In this document: positions 1-6,376 of the stretch, piece after piece
How the letters are laid out: every line of letters starts with the position of its first letter
Numbering within the stretch: position 1 is the first letter of the stretch
DNA from: JBBSGC01 sp038254525
Lineage (GTDB): Bacteria > Actinomycetota > Actinomycetes > Propionibacteriales > Nocardioidaceae
Direction of reading: 5' to 3'
DNA: 13,372 bases
Assembly: GCA_038254525.1 (NCBI GenBank)
Contig: JBBSGC010000050.1
Span: 1 to 13,372, forward strand
Program-made: the position numbers and the translations under genes
Notes under the pieces: model-generated
What the model was told of the DNA's origin: nothing
Database searches by the model: none
Seen by the model: only the letters and a program-made list of their open reading frames with translations

Positions 1-1379
1 AGACCGTGGTCCGTGCTCGCGCCGTCGAGCGCGTTGAGCAGGACCGGGTCGCCACCGGAGCGCTGGAAGTTGCCGGCCTTGCTCGTGAACCCGATCGGTG
101 ACTTCGCCAGCCAGTCGTGGAAGGTGTTGGCCAGGTAGAACCCGTTGGTGACGTCGGCCTTCTCGTTCTGGCGCCACGAGTAGGCGGTGTCCGGGTCCCA
201 CGTACAGAGGAACGAGCTGCTGCACAAGCTGTTGGAGTCGAACGGGAACAGGTTGAACTGCGCGTGGTTGCGGTTTCCCGGGACCGGGGTCTTCTCGTTG
301 TCGCTGACGCGGTTGTCGTCGTTGATGTCGGCCCAGGCAGCCACGTTGCTGCCGCTGAGCCAGGTGGCGTGGTGGCCGATCCAGTGCTTCTGGTAGAAGT
401 TGACGACCTTCGGGCTGCCGCCCCTTGCTGCACCCGGGTAGTAGTCGTAGACCTTGGCATCGCCGTCGCTGAAGTCGACGAGGTCATTGCGGTAGAGCAC
501 CCGTCCGTTGCTCGCGTCGATCACGTGCGAGTAGGTCAAGGAGTTTCCGGCCTGGGTGTAGGTCGACCAGCCGAGGTGGGCACCGGACCGGTCGACGAAC
601 CAGACCAGCGCGGCCCGGTCACCGTTGGACCACAAGGTGGTCCCGGCCGTACGCGTGGTCCGCTGCACCGCGTTGCCGTCGGCGCTGCCACCGACGTCAT
701 GCGCGGCGTCGGAACGTGCCGCGTCCGCGGTGAGCTTCGGTGCTGCGGCCGTCCTCGCGGTCAGCGCGACCAGTCCGGGGACCGGTGAGCCCTGGACGGC
801 GATCAGGCGGCCGTCCTTGGCGACGTGGGCGCGCAGACCGTTGCCGAACACCGTGATGCCCCGGGCGGACTGGGTGTACGAGAGGTGCGTGATGCCGGCG
901 TTGTCCGTCCAGCTGGTCGGCTCGCCGAACGTCGCCAGGTCGGCCTTGGTGAGACCCAGCGCCGAAGTGTGGTCGGCCAGGTAGCCGCGCACGATGCTGT
1001 CTGGCGAGGCGGTGCTGCGACCGGTCAGGTAGCCGTCGAGCGACGCCAGGTTCGACGGGGTGCCGGTCACCGGGTCGATGGAGATCTCCGCGCTCGGGCC
1101 GGCGGCCCTGCGCAGCGCGCCGAGGTCGGCCGCCGACCCCTTCGCGACCGCCTGAGCGGCAGTGATGGCGTCGGCGGTCGTGGCAGCGCGGGCATCGAAG
1201 AAACCCTTGCGCACGCGTGCCTGACTGTGTTCCCCGGCGAACGGGGAGGCCGTGTCGCCTTTGGCCGTGGCGGGGCGCGCCGCGGTGGCCGGCATCGGTC
1301 CCGCCATCGCGACGGCGACCGCGGCCGACGCTGCAGCGGCGACAACGCTGGCGCCTCGACGTTGGAGTCGACGAGACAT
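1..1379 (-). CDS. Secreted M36 (fungalysin-type) metallopeptidase precursor, N-terminal 459 codons (runs off left edge)
   Basis: The reading frame starts at ATG 1379 (GGAG at 1385-1388, 5 nt upstream) and stays open to the window edge. The protein begins MSRRLQRRGASVV, a basic stretch with arginine pairs, then an Ala/Val-rich hydrophobic segment ending near ATAA; this is an export signal, Sec or Tat not decided. The next ~180 residues resemble the fungalysin/thermolysin propeptide (FTP) plus a PepSY-like inhibitory part, including the stretch THLSYTQSARGITVFGNGL. Toward the edge come the M36-like motifs TNGFYLANTFHDWL, AGNFQ and GGDPVLNALDGAST, which in the family lie shortly before the HEXXH zinc site. 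That site would be beyond position 1, so catalytic competence cannot be judged. The family members are made as inactive, exported zymogens that cleave their own propeptide. It diverges from hutH and shares a 182-bp control region with it. Assignment to M36 rests on the motifs; a related M4-type enzyme is the alternative. Confidence 0.82.
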   Translation of the reverse strand, partial: MSRRLQRRGASVVAAAASAAVAVAMAGPMPATAARPATAKGDTASPFAGEHSQARVRKGFFDARAATTADAITAAQAVAKGSAADLGALRRAAGPSAEISIDPVTGTPSNLASLDGYLTGRSTASPDSIVRGYLADHTSALGLTKADLATFGEPTSWTDNAGITHLSYTQSARGITVFGNGLRAHVAKDGRLIAVQGSPVPGLVALTARTAAAPKLTADAARSDAAHDVGGSADGNAVQRTTRTAGTTLWSNGDRAALVWFVDRSGAHLGWSTYTQAGNSLTYSHVIDASNGRVLYRNDLVDFSDGDAKVYDYYPGAARGGSPKVVNFYQKHWIGHHATWLSGSNVAAWADINDDNRVSDNEKTPVPGNRNHAQFNLFPFDSNSLCSSSFLCTWDPDTAYSWRQNEKADVTNGFYLANTFHDWLAKSPIGFTSKAGNFQRSGGDPVLLNALDGASTDHG

Positions 1380-1384
1380 GGACG

Positions 1385-1388
1385 CTCC
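1385..1388 (-). promoter_or_regulatory. Ribosome binding site of the M36 peptidase gene
   Basis: The minus strand reads GGAG 5 nt before ATG 1379. This supports that start and the complete signal peptide behind it. Confidence 0.6.
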
Positions 1389-1448
1389 AAACGTACGAGG
1401 GCTGTCGGACCGGCTTCACACCGCACCCTAGTGGGCCCAAAACGATCG

Positions 1449-1491
1449 CTGGGGTCCCCGATGCCAAACCTATTGGTGTAGGGGACCCCAG
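1449..1491. repeat. Nested palindrome in the divergent M36/hutH control region
   Basis: Perfect 11-bp arms CTGGGGTCCCC (1449-1459) and GGGGACCCCAG (1481-1491) flank an inner CCAA (1464-1467) and TTGG (1473-1476). Both pairs share the same centre at 1470. Between them lie one A-T pair, two G-T wobble pairs and one mismatch, so as RNA it would be a 16-18 pair hairpin with a 5-nt loop. It has no T-run directly after it on either strand, so it does not look like an intrinsic terminator. An operator for a dimeric regulator of one or both divergent genes is the simplest reading, by inference only. Confidence 0.7.
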
Positions 1492-1511
1492 TGACCGGGA
1501 TACTGCGCGGC

Positions 1512-1543
1512 GGGGGTCCGGGGGTGCCGGGCGGGTAACCCCC
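1512..1543. repeat. GGGGGT / ACCCCC elements just upstream of hutH
   Basis: Two copies of GGGGGT (1512-1517 and 1520-1525) can each pair with ACCCCC (1538-1543), which ends 18 nt before the hutH ATG. They echo the GGGGT/ACCCC cores of the palindrome at 1449-1491. They may be further operator half-sites or a hairpin in the hutH leader. In such G-rich DNA, chance is a real alternative. Confidence 0.4.
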
Positions 1544-1561
1544 TGGGTGTGCAATGGGCTC

Positions 1562-3130
1562 ATGACCGAGGTTGGAAAGCAGGCGGATACGCGGGCCGTC
1601 GTCGCGGTTGGAGTGGAGCCGCTCAGCGCCGCGGACGTCGTCGCGGTTGCGCGCGATGGAGCGCGGGTGCGGTTGACCGACGAGGCGGTGGCGGCGATCG
1701 CCCGATCTCGCGACGCCGTCGAGGAGCTGGCCGCCTCGCCGACACCCACCTACGGCGTCTCCACCGGGTTCGGGGCGCTGGCCACCCGGCACATCCCAGC
1801 CGAGCTCCGGGCCCGGCTGCAGCGCAGCCTGATCCGCTCGCACGCTGCCGGCTCCGGCCCGGAGGTCGAGCAGGCGACGGTACGCGCGATGATGCTGCTG
1901 CGACTGTCCACGCTGGCCACCGGCCGAACCGGGATCCGCGCCGAGACGGCCGAAGCCATGGCGGGCCTGCTGTCGGCCGGGGTGACCCCCGTCGTCCACG
2001 AGTACGGCAGTCTCGGCTGCTCCGGCGACCTCGCGCCGCTGGCGTCCTGCGCGCTGGCGCTGATCGGCGAGGGCGACGTCCGCGACCCGGCAGGCAGGAG
2101 GCGCCCGGCCGCGGAGGTGCTCGAGGAGATCGGCCAGCTCCCGGTGGTGCTGGAAACCAAGGAGGGGCTGGCGCTGATCAACGGCACCGACGGCATGCTC
2201 GGCATGCTGGTGCTGGCGCTGGACGACATCGGCGTGCTGCTGCGGACCGCTGACGTGGCGGCGGCGATGAGCGTCGAGGGCCTGCTGGGCACCGACCGGG
2301 TGTTCGCGGCCGACCTGCAGGCCCTGCGGCCGCATCCGGGCCAGGCGGACTCCGCGGCCAACCTTCGTCGGCTGCTCGCCGAGTCTCCCATTGTGGCCAG
2401 CCATCGCGGGCCTGACTGCGCCCGCGTGCAGGACGCGTACTCGATGCGCTGCGCGCCCCAGGTGCACGGTGCGGCCCGGGACGTGATGGCGTTCGCCGCT
2501 GCCGTCGCCGACCGTGAGCTGGCCAGCGCGATCGACAACCCGGCGGTGTTGGCGGACGGACGGGTGGAGTCCAACGGCAACTTCCACGGGGCACCGATCG
2601 GGTACGCGCTGGACTTCTGCGCGATCGCCCTGGCCGATGTCGCGAGCATGTCGGAGCGGCGCACCGACCGGTTCCTCGACGTGGCCCGCAACGGGGGGTT
2701 GCCCGCGTTCCTCGCTGAGGACCCCGGACTGGACTCGGGGCACATGATCGCCCAGTACACCGCGGCCGGCATCGTGTCGGACCTGAAGCGGTTGGCGGTG
2801 CCGGCGAGTGTTGACTCGATCCCGAGCAGCGCCATGCAGGAGGACCACGTCTCGATGGGCTGGGCCGGCGGGCGCAAGCTGCGCCGCGCGGTCGACGGAC
2901 TCGCGCAGGTGATCGCCATCGAGGTCCTGACCGCAGCACGAGGGCTGGACCTGCGGGCGCCTCTGCAGCCGGCCCCGGGCACCGCGGCCGTTGTGGCCCT
3001 GCTGCGACGCAGCGTGCCCGGCCCCGGCCCCGACCGACATCTGGCGCCCGAGATCGAGGCGGCCGTCGCGCTGGTGCACGGTGGTGCCGTCGTGCGGGCC
3101 GCGGAAGCCGCCGCCGGCCCGTTGGCCTGA
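1562..3130 (+). CDS. hutH: Histidine ammonia-lyase (histidase)
   Basis: Removes ammonia from L-histidine to give trans-urocanate, the first step of histidine breakdown; a cytosolic homotetramer in the family. The 522-residue product is the usual length (about 510). The MIO electrophile triad appears as C153-S154-G155 inside GSLGCSGDLAPL, with Cys in place of the more usual Ala. Active-site counterparts are present: Y64 in TYGVSTGFG, H94 in RSHAAG, N207 in INGTDG, QDAY with Y293 and R296, NFHG at 340-343, and E427 in MQEDHVSMG. The SHAAG and QEDHVSM contexts favour histidase over phenylalanine or tyrosine ammonia-lyase. ATG 1562 fits the family N-terminus, but no good Shine-Dalgarno is seen; GTG 1547 would add five residues. 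No hutU, hutI or hutF lies in the window, so the rest of the pathway must be elsewhere. It converges on the gntP remnant, 24 bp away. Confidence 0.95.
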   Translation: MTEVGKQADTRAVVAVGVEPLSAADVVAVARDGARVRLTDEAVAAIARSRDAVEELAASPTPTYGVSTGFGALATRHIPAELRARLQRSLIRSHAAGSGPEVEQATVRAMMLLRLSTLATGRTGIRAETAEAMAGLLSAGVTPVVHEYGSLGCSGDLAPLASCALALIGEGDVRDPAGRRRPAAEVLEEIGQLPVVLETKEGLALINGTDGMLGMLVLALDDIGVLLRTADVAAAMSVEGLLGTDRVFAADLQALRPHPGQADSAANLRRLLAESPIVASHRGPDCARVQDAYSMRCAPQVHGAARDVMAFAAAVADRELASAIDNPAVLADGRVESNGNFHGAPIGYALDFCAIALADVASMSERRTDRFLDVARNGGLPAFLAEDPGLDSGHMIAQYTAAGIVSDLKRLAVPASVDSIPSSAMQEDHVSMGWAGGRKLRRAVDGLAQVIAIEVLTAARGLDLRAPLQPAPGTAAVVALLRRSVPGPGPDRHLAPEIEAAVALVHGGAVVRAAEAAAGPLA

Positions 3131-3131
3131 T

Positions 3132-3154
3132 CGGCCGGCACGGCGATCCGGCCG
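3132..3154. terminator. GC-rich hairpin between converging hutH and gntP remnant
   Basis: Arms CGGCCGG (3132-3138) and CCGGCCG (3148-3154) with a 9-nt loop fill the gap between the hutH stop and the gntP stop. There is no T-run after it on the plus strand. On the minus strand it follows the gntP stop immediately. It is a plausible bidirectional terminator of the U-poor actinobacterial kind. Confidence 0.45.
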
Positions 3155-3752
3155 CTAGAAAAAGATGCCGAGGACCAGCTGGGCCAGCAGCACGACCACC
3201 AACCCGACAACGGAGATCAGCGTCTCCATGACCGACCACGTCTTGATGTTCTCGAGAACGCTGATGCCGAAGAACTCCTTGATCAGCCAGAAGCCGGCAT
3301 CGTTGACGTGGGAGAAGATCAGCGACCGGCGCCGACGGCCAGCACCAGCAGCGACGTGTCGACGGTGCTCAAGGAGCCGGCTACGGGTGCCAGGATGCCG
3401 GCCGCGGTGATCGTCGCCACGGTGGCTGACCCGGTCGCGAGCCGGATCAAGGCAGCGACCAGCCAGCCCAGGATGAGCACCGAAAGCTCTGGTCGGCGCC
3501 GCCGGAGTCGAAGAGCAGCTTGCCGAACATCGCGCCCAGTGCGATCAGCACGCCGACCCCGCCCACCGTGGTGCCGAAACCGGTGGTGAAGCTGGTGACG
3601 ACGTCGTTGAGGTTCTGTCCGGCGACGATCCCGACGACCAGGGAGCCGAGGATGAGCGCCAGCACCGGGTGCAACCGGACCGTCGTGATCAACACGACGA
3701 TGGTCGCGATGCCCACCAGAGCCGCGAGCACGAGCTGCAAGGTGTCGTTCAT
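3155..3752 (-). pseudogene. gntP: Gluconate permease (GntP family), broken by internal deletion and frameshift
   Basis: Three pieces of one GntP-type gluconate:H+ symporter lie in three frames. From ATG 3752 (GGAGGT at 3761-3766), about 87 residues give two to three membrane segments, ending in GAMFGKLLFDSGGAD. Near 3480-3490 the reading jumps, in another frame, to LSVLILGWLVAALIRLATGSATVA, a region that in intact members lies some 230-250 residues further on. Near 3325 one base (a G of an expected GCC) appears to be missing, and the C-terminus continues in the third frame as SLIFSHVNDAGFWLIKEFFG through a last membrane helix to GIFF and TAG at 3155-3157. About 200 of a normal ~450 residues remain, so no working transporter is expected. 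Its start overlaps the gluconokinase stop as ATGA, showing they were one operon. A sequencing or assembly error could explain the single-base shift but less easily the large deletion. Confidence 0.88.
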
Positions 3753-4294
3753 GTGTGCTTACCTCCGGTACGCGAGACCTGCACGTTGTTCCACCAGGAC
3801 AGGACCGAACCGACCAGCACGTCGACCGGCTCGTCCATGTCGACGGTGAGCCCTGCCTCATCGGGTTCGAGCGGTTCGAGGGTCTCGAGCTGGGAGTCCA
3901 GCAACGCAGCGGGCATGAAGTGGTCGGTCCGTTCGCGCATGCGCTGAGCGATCACGTCCCGGTCCGCTGTGCAGTGCACGAAGGCGGTGGCGGGTGCCGC
4001 CTCTCGCAGCGTGTCGCGGTAGCGACGGCGCAACGCCGAGCAGCTCGCGACGGCACCGGCGCCGGCTCGTTGCTGCAGCCAGTGAGCGATCGCGCACAGC
4101 CACGGCTCTCGGTCCGCGTCGGTGAGCGGCACACCGGAGCGCATCTTGGCGACGCTGGCTGCGCTGTGGAAGTCGTCGGCGTCGCCGTACTCGACGCCCA
4201 GGTGGTGGGCAAGCGCCAGCCCCATCGTGGTCTTGCCTGAGCCGGAGACGCCCATGACCACCAGCAGCGGGCCATCGCCGTGCGGGGTGTTCAC
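3749..4294 (-). CDS. gntK: Gluconokinase
   Basis: Phosphorylates D-gluconate with ATP to 6-phosphogluconate, feeding the pentose phosphate or Entner-Doudoroff route. The 181-residue product is the normal length for the small P-loop gluconokinases (160-180). Seen are the Walker A GVSGSGKTT at residues 15-23, the family signature DADDFHSAASVAKMRSGVPLTD, REPWL, and the lid-like RMRERTDHFMP. The start is taken as GTG 4294, which leaves the usual short lead before the P-loop; the frame stays open further upstream, but that sequence overlaps the nitroreductase gene and has no family resemblance. The stop overlaps the gntP start by ATGA. It lies 64 bp after the nitroreductase stop, possibly in one transcript. 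With its permease broken, it depends on another gluconate importer or on internally made gluconate. Confidence 0.9.
   Translation of the reverse strand: MNTPHGDGPLLVVMGVSGSGKTTMGLALAHHLGVEYGDADDFHSAASVAKMRSGVPLTDADREPWLCAIAHWLQQRAGAGAVASCSALRRRYRDTLREAAPATAFVHCTADRDVIAQRMRERTDHFMPAALLDSQLETLEPLEPDEAGLTVDMDEPVDVLVGSVLSWWNNVQVSRTGGKHT
3761..3766 (-). promoter_or_regulatory. Ribosome binding site of gntP remnant
   Basis: GGAGGT on the minus strand, 8 nt before ATG 3752 and inside the end of gntK. The translation start of the permease is intact although the body of the gene is not. Confidence 0.7.
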
Positions 4295-4358
4295 GCCCCG
4301 ATGGGACCACGACCCGACCCGGGTTGGCCAGGGGCTGGGCGTCGATGCTGCTCCTCGC

Positions 4359-4955
4359 TCACCAGCGGCCGCGATGCACCACCTCCGACAGCGGTCGCCG
4401 GCCACGCCCGGACGACCCACGGACCATCTCTGGCGCTGGGTGACCGAGCGAGATCGCCCCGATCGGCTCGTGGTCGTCGGGGATCCCGAACTCCGCACGC
4501 AGCGCGGCCGTGTGCTCGGGCGGGACGCCGAAGAAGCAGGCGCCGAGGCCCGAGTCGACCGCGGTCAACAGCATCAGCAGTGCGGCCATGCCGGTGTCGA
4601 TGTGCCAGTAAGGCATCGGCCAGCGGCTCTCCTCGCGGTCGGTCCACCCCTTGTCGGGCTCGGCGTAGCGGGCCAGGTAGACCTGCTTGCTCGACAGCGG
4701 CAGGATCAGCACCGGCGCCGACCGCATGCCCCGCAGCCAGTCGTCCGGCAGCTCGTCCGGGCCGCTCGTCGCGCGCCAGAACTGCTGCACCGCAGCGGCC
4801 GAGTCGAGCACCACAAACGCCCAGCCCTGGGCGAAGCCGGCGCTGGGCGCGCGGACCGCGTGCGCCAGCATGGCCTCGACGACGGCCGGGTCGACTGGCT
4901 CGTCGGTGTAGCTGCGGACCATCCGACGTCTGCGCACCACCTCGGCGAACTCCAT
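4359..4955 (-). CDS. Nitroreductase-family flavoprotein
   Basis: A 198-residue protein of the FMN-dependent nitroreductase superfamily, soluble oxidoreductases that use NAD(P)H; the substrate is not predictable here. The N-terminus EVVRRRRMVRSYTDEPVD carries the arginine cluster that binds FMN phosphate, followed by HAVRAPSAGFAQGWAFVVLD, a second cofactor-binding motif. The later segment GMAALLMLLTAVDSGLGACFFG is the conserved core helix and strand, and EPIGAISLGHPAPE is the usual C-terminal cofactor loop. ATG 4955 was chosen because it places the RRR motif near the N-terminus as in the family; no good Shine-Dalgarno precedes it, so a leaderless message is possible. It diverges from the amidohydrolase gene with only 58 bp between starts, and is followed by gntK on the same strand. 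No functional tie to gluconate is evident. Confidence 0.85.
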   Translation of the reverse strand: MEFAEVVRRRRMVRSYTDEPVDPAVVEAMLAHAVRAPSAGFAQGWAFVVLDSAAAVQQFWRATSGPDELPDDWLRGMRSAPVLILPLSSKQVYLARYAEPDKGWTDREESRWPMPYWHIDTGMAALLMLLTAVDSGLGACFFGVPPEHTAALRAEFGIPDDHEPIGAISLGHPAPEMVRGSSGRGRRPLSEVVHRGRW

Positions 4956-5001
4956 GCCGCAAGTGTGGCCCGACCTCCCGACAGCCCGCTGTTCGGCTGA
5001 C

Positions 5002-5005
5002 AGGA
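5002..5005 (+). promoter_or_regulatory. Ribosome binding site deciding the start of the amidohydrolase
   Basis: AGGA lies 8 nt before GTG 5014. The in-frame ATG at 5005 overlaps this motif and has no ribosome site of its own; ATG 4954 would overlap the divergent nitroreductase start. Confidence 0.5.
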
Positions 5006-5013
5006 TGCGCAGC

Positions 5014-6267
5014 GTGAGCCGGCCGTCCACATTCGCCACCATGTGGGAGCAGCTGCTGCCGATCGGCCGCGAGCCCAGCACCGGCGGCTACCGCCGGTAC
5101 GCATGGAACGACGCCGACCTGGCGCTGCGTGAGTGGTTCGCCGGCCAGGCGCAGGTGCGCGGGATGACCCTCGACGAGGACGGCAACGGCAACCTGTACG
5201 CGTGGTGGGGTGACCCGGAGGCGGGCGACGCCGTGCTCACCGGCTCCCACCTGGACTCGGTGCCCGACGGCGGCGCCTTCGACGGGCCGCTGGGTGTCGT
5301 CTCGGCCTTCGCCGCGGTCGACAGCCTGCGGGAGGCCGGCTTCGCTCCGGCCCGCCCGCTGGTCGTCGCCAGCTTCGCCGATGAGGAGGGCGCCCGCTTC
5401 GGCGTCGCGTGTGCCGGGTCGCGGCTGCTCACGGGTTCGCTGGACCCGACCCGGGCTCGCGCGTTGCGCGATCGGGACGGCCGTTCACTCGAAGAGGTGC
5501 TGCGCGACCGGGGGCGCGATCCCGAGGCGCTCGGGCCGCGACCGGACCTGCTCGACCGGATCGGGTGCGTCGTCGAGCTGCACGTGGAGCAGGGCCGCGG
5601 CCTCGCCGGTGGTCCGGCACCTGTCGGGGTGGCCTCGGCGATCTGGCCGCATGGTCGCTGGCGCTTCGAGTTCACCGGTCGCGCCGACCACGCCGGCACC
5701 ACCGAGATGGTGGACCGCTGCGACCCGATGCTCACCTGCGCGATGACCATGCTGGCCGCCAACAAGCAGGCCAGGACCAGCGGCGCCCGGGCGACCTTCG
5801 GACGGCTCGAGGTGTTCCCCAACGGCACCAACGCGATCCCGTCGACGGTGCTGGCCTGGCTTGACGCCCGCGCCGCCGACGACTCGACGCTGCAGGCCCT
5901 GGTGGAAGCGGTCAGCCGGCAGAGCCGCGAACGGGCCGGCCGCGACGGCACACATCTGGCCGTCGCGGCCGAGTCGCTGAGCCCACCCGTACGCTTCGAC
6001 GCCGCCCTTGTCGCCCGGGTGGCTGCCACCGTCGGAACTGCGCAGGACCCGGCGCCGGCCCTGCCCACGGGGGCCGGTCACGACGCCGGCGTGCTCAACG
6101 CCGCCGGCCTGCCCGCCACCATGTTGTTCGTGCGCAACCCGACGGGGGTGTCGCATTCGCCACACGAGCAGGCCGACCCCGCCGACTGCGAGGCTGGCGT
6201 CGAGGCGCTCGTCCGCGTGCTGCGCGACCTCGCCGGCGAACCGAACGCGCCGCGCGCAGCGGTGTAG
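5014..6267 (+). CDS. Zn-dependent M20 amidohydrolase (allantoate amidohydrolase / N-carbamoyl-L-amino-acid hydrolase family)
   Basis: A 417-residue cytosolic hydrolase that cleaves the ureido or N-acyl amide of a small substrate. The binuclear metal site is complete: H79 in TGSHLDSV, D90 in DGPLGV, E124-E125 in DEEGARFG, H190 in ELHVEQG and H384 in SHSPHE. The dimerisation lid has GRADHAGTTEM and the substrate-binding stretch NGTNAIPS. These place it with allantoate amidohydrolase (AllC), ureidoglycolate and N-carbamoyl-amino-acid hydrolases; sequence alone does not fix the substrate. In many actinobacteria an AllC-like gene sits inside the hut cluster, where it may replace N-formylglutamate deformylase (HutG). 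With hutH only 1.9 kb away that role is possible, though two unrelated genes and a strand change lie between. No other purine-degradation gene is visible. GTG 5014 is preferred for its AGGA; ATG 5005 or 5041 are alternatives. Confidence 0.85.
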   Translation: MSRPSTFATMWEQLLPIGREPSTGGYRRYAWNDADLALREWFAGQAQVRGMTLDEDGNGNLYAWWGDPEAGDAVLTGSHLDSVPDGGAFDGPLGVVSAFAAVDSLREAGFAPARPLVVASFADEEGARFGVACAGSRLLTGSLDPTRARALRDRDGRSLEEVLRDRGRDPEALGPRPDLLDRIGCVVELHVEQGRGLAGGPAPVGVASAIWPHGRWRFEFTGRADHAGTTEMVDRCDPMLTCAMTMLAANKQARTSGARATFGRLEVFPNGTNAIPSTVLAWLDARAADDSTLQALVEAVSRQSRERAGRDGTHLAVAAESLSPPVRFDAALVARVAATVGTAQDPAPALPTGAGHDAGVLNAAGLPATMLFVRNPTGVSHSPHEQADPADCEAGVEALVRVLRDLAGEPNAPRAAV

Positions 6268-6280
6268 CGTAGGCAGCTGA

Positions 6281-6366
6281 CGACAGGGGAGCGCCTCGTG
6301 CGCTGAGAGTGCGGATCCGCCGCAGACCCTCGAACCTGCACCGGTTAGCACCGGCGAAGGAAGTCG
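6281..6366 (+). ncRNA. TPP (thiamine pyrophosphate) riboswitch
   Basis: The conserved THI-box elements occur in order: AGGGGAGC (6285-6292), GCTGAGAGTGCG (6302-6313), ACCCTCGAACCTG (6326-6338), the CCGG-TTAGCA-CCGG hairpin (6341-6354) and GCGAAGGAAG (6354-6363). P1 closes as CGAC (6281-6284) with GTCG (6363-6366). It starts 13 nt after the amidohydrolase stop and ends 10 nt before ykoE. The ribosome site GGGAG (6366-6370) directly abuts the 3' strand of P1 and no terminator hairpin is present, so control at translation initiation is likely. Bound TPP should shut off the ykoEDC transporter. Confidence 0.95.
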
Positions 6367-6370
6367 GGAG
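6366..6370 (+). promoter_or_regulatory. ykoE ribosome binding site joined to riboswitch P1
   Basis: GGGAG, 6 nt before ATG 6377. Its first G is the last base of the P1 pairing, so folding of the aptamer can directly affect ribosome access. Confidence 0.65.
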
Positions 6371-6376
6371 AGTGCC

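Noticed and set aside
117..984. Plus-strand open frames at the left edge
   Set aside because: They lie opposite the M36 peptidase reading frame, which is open for 459 codons with a signal peptide and family motifs.
1449..1491. Palindrome as an intrinsic terminator for an upstream gene
   Set aside because: Both flanking genes read away from it, and no T-run directly follows the hairpin on either strand.
1067..3210. Open minus-strand frames of 350-670 codons across hutH
   Set aside because: They are antisense to a full-length, motif-complete histidase. The translations are Arg/Ala/Gly-rich without recognisable domains.
4295..4498. Upstream extension of gluconokinase to 4498
   Set aside because: It overlaps the end of the nitroreductase gene and reads as Arg/Ser-rich shadow sequence; the P-loop sits at the expected distance from GTG 4294.
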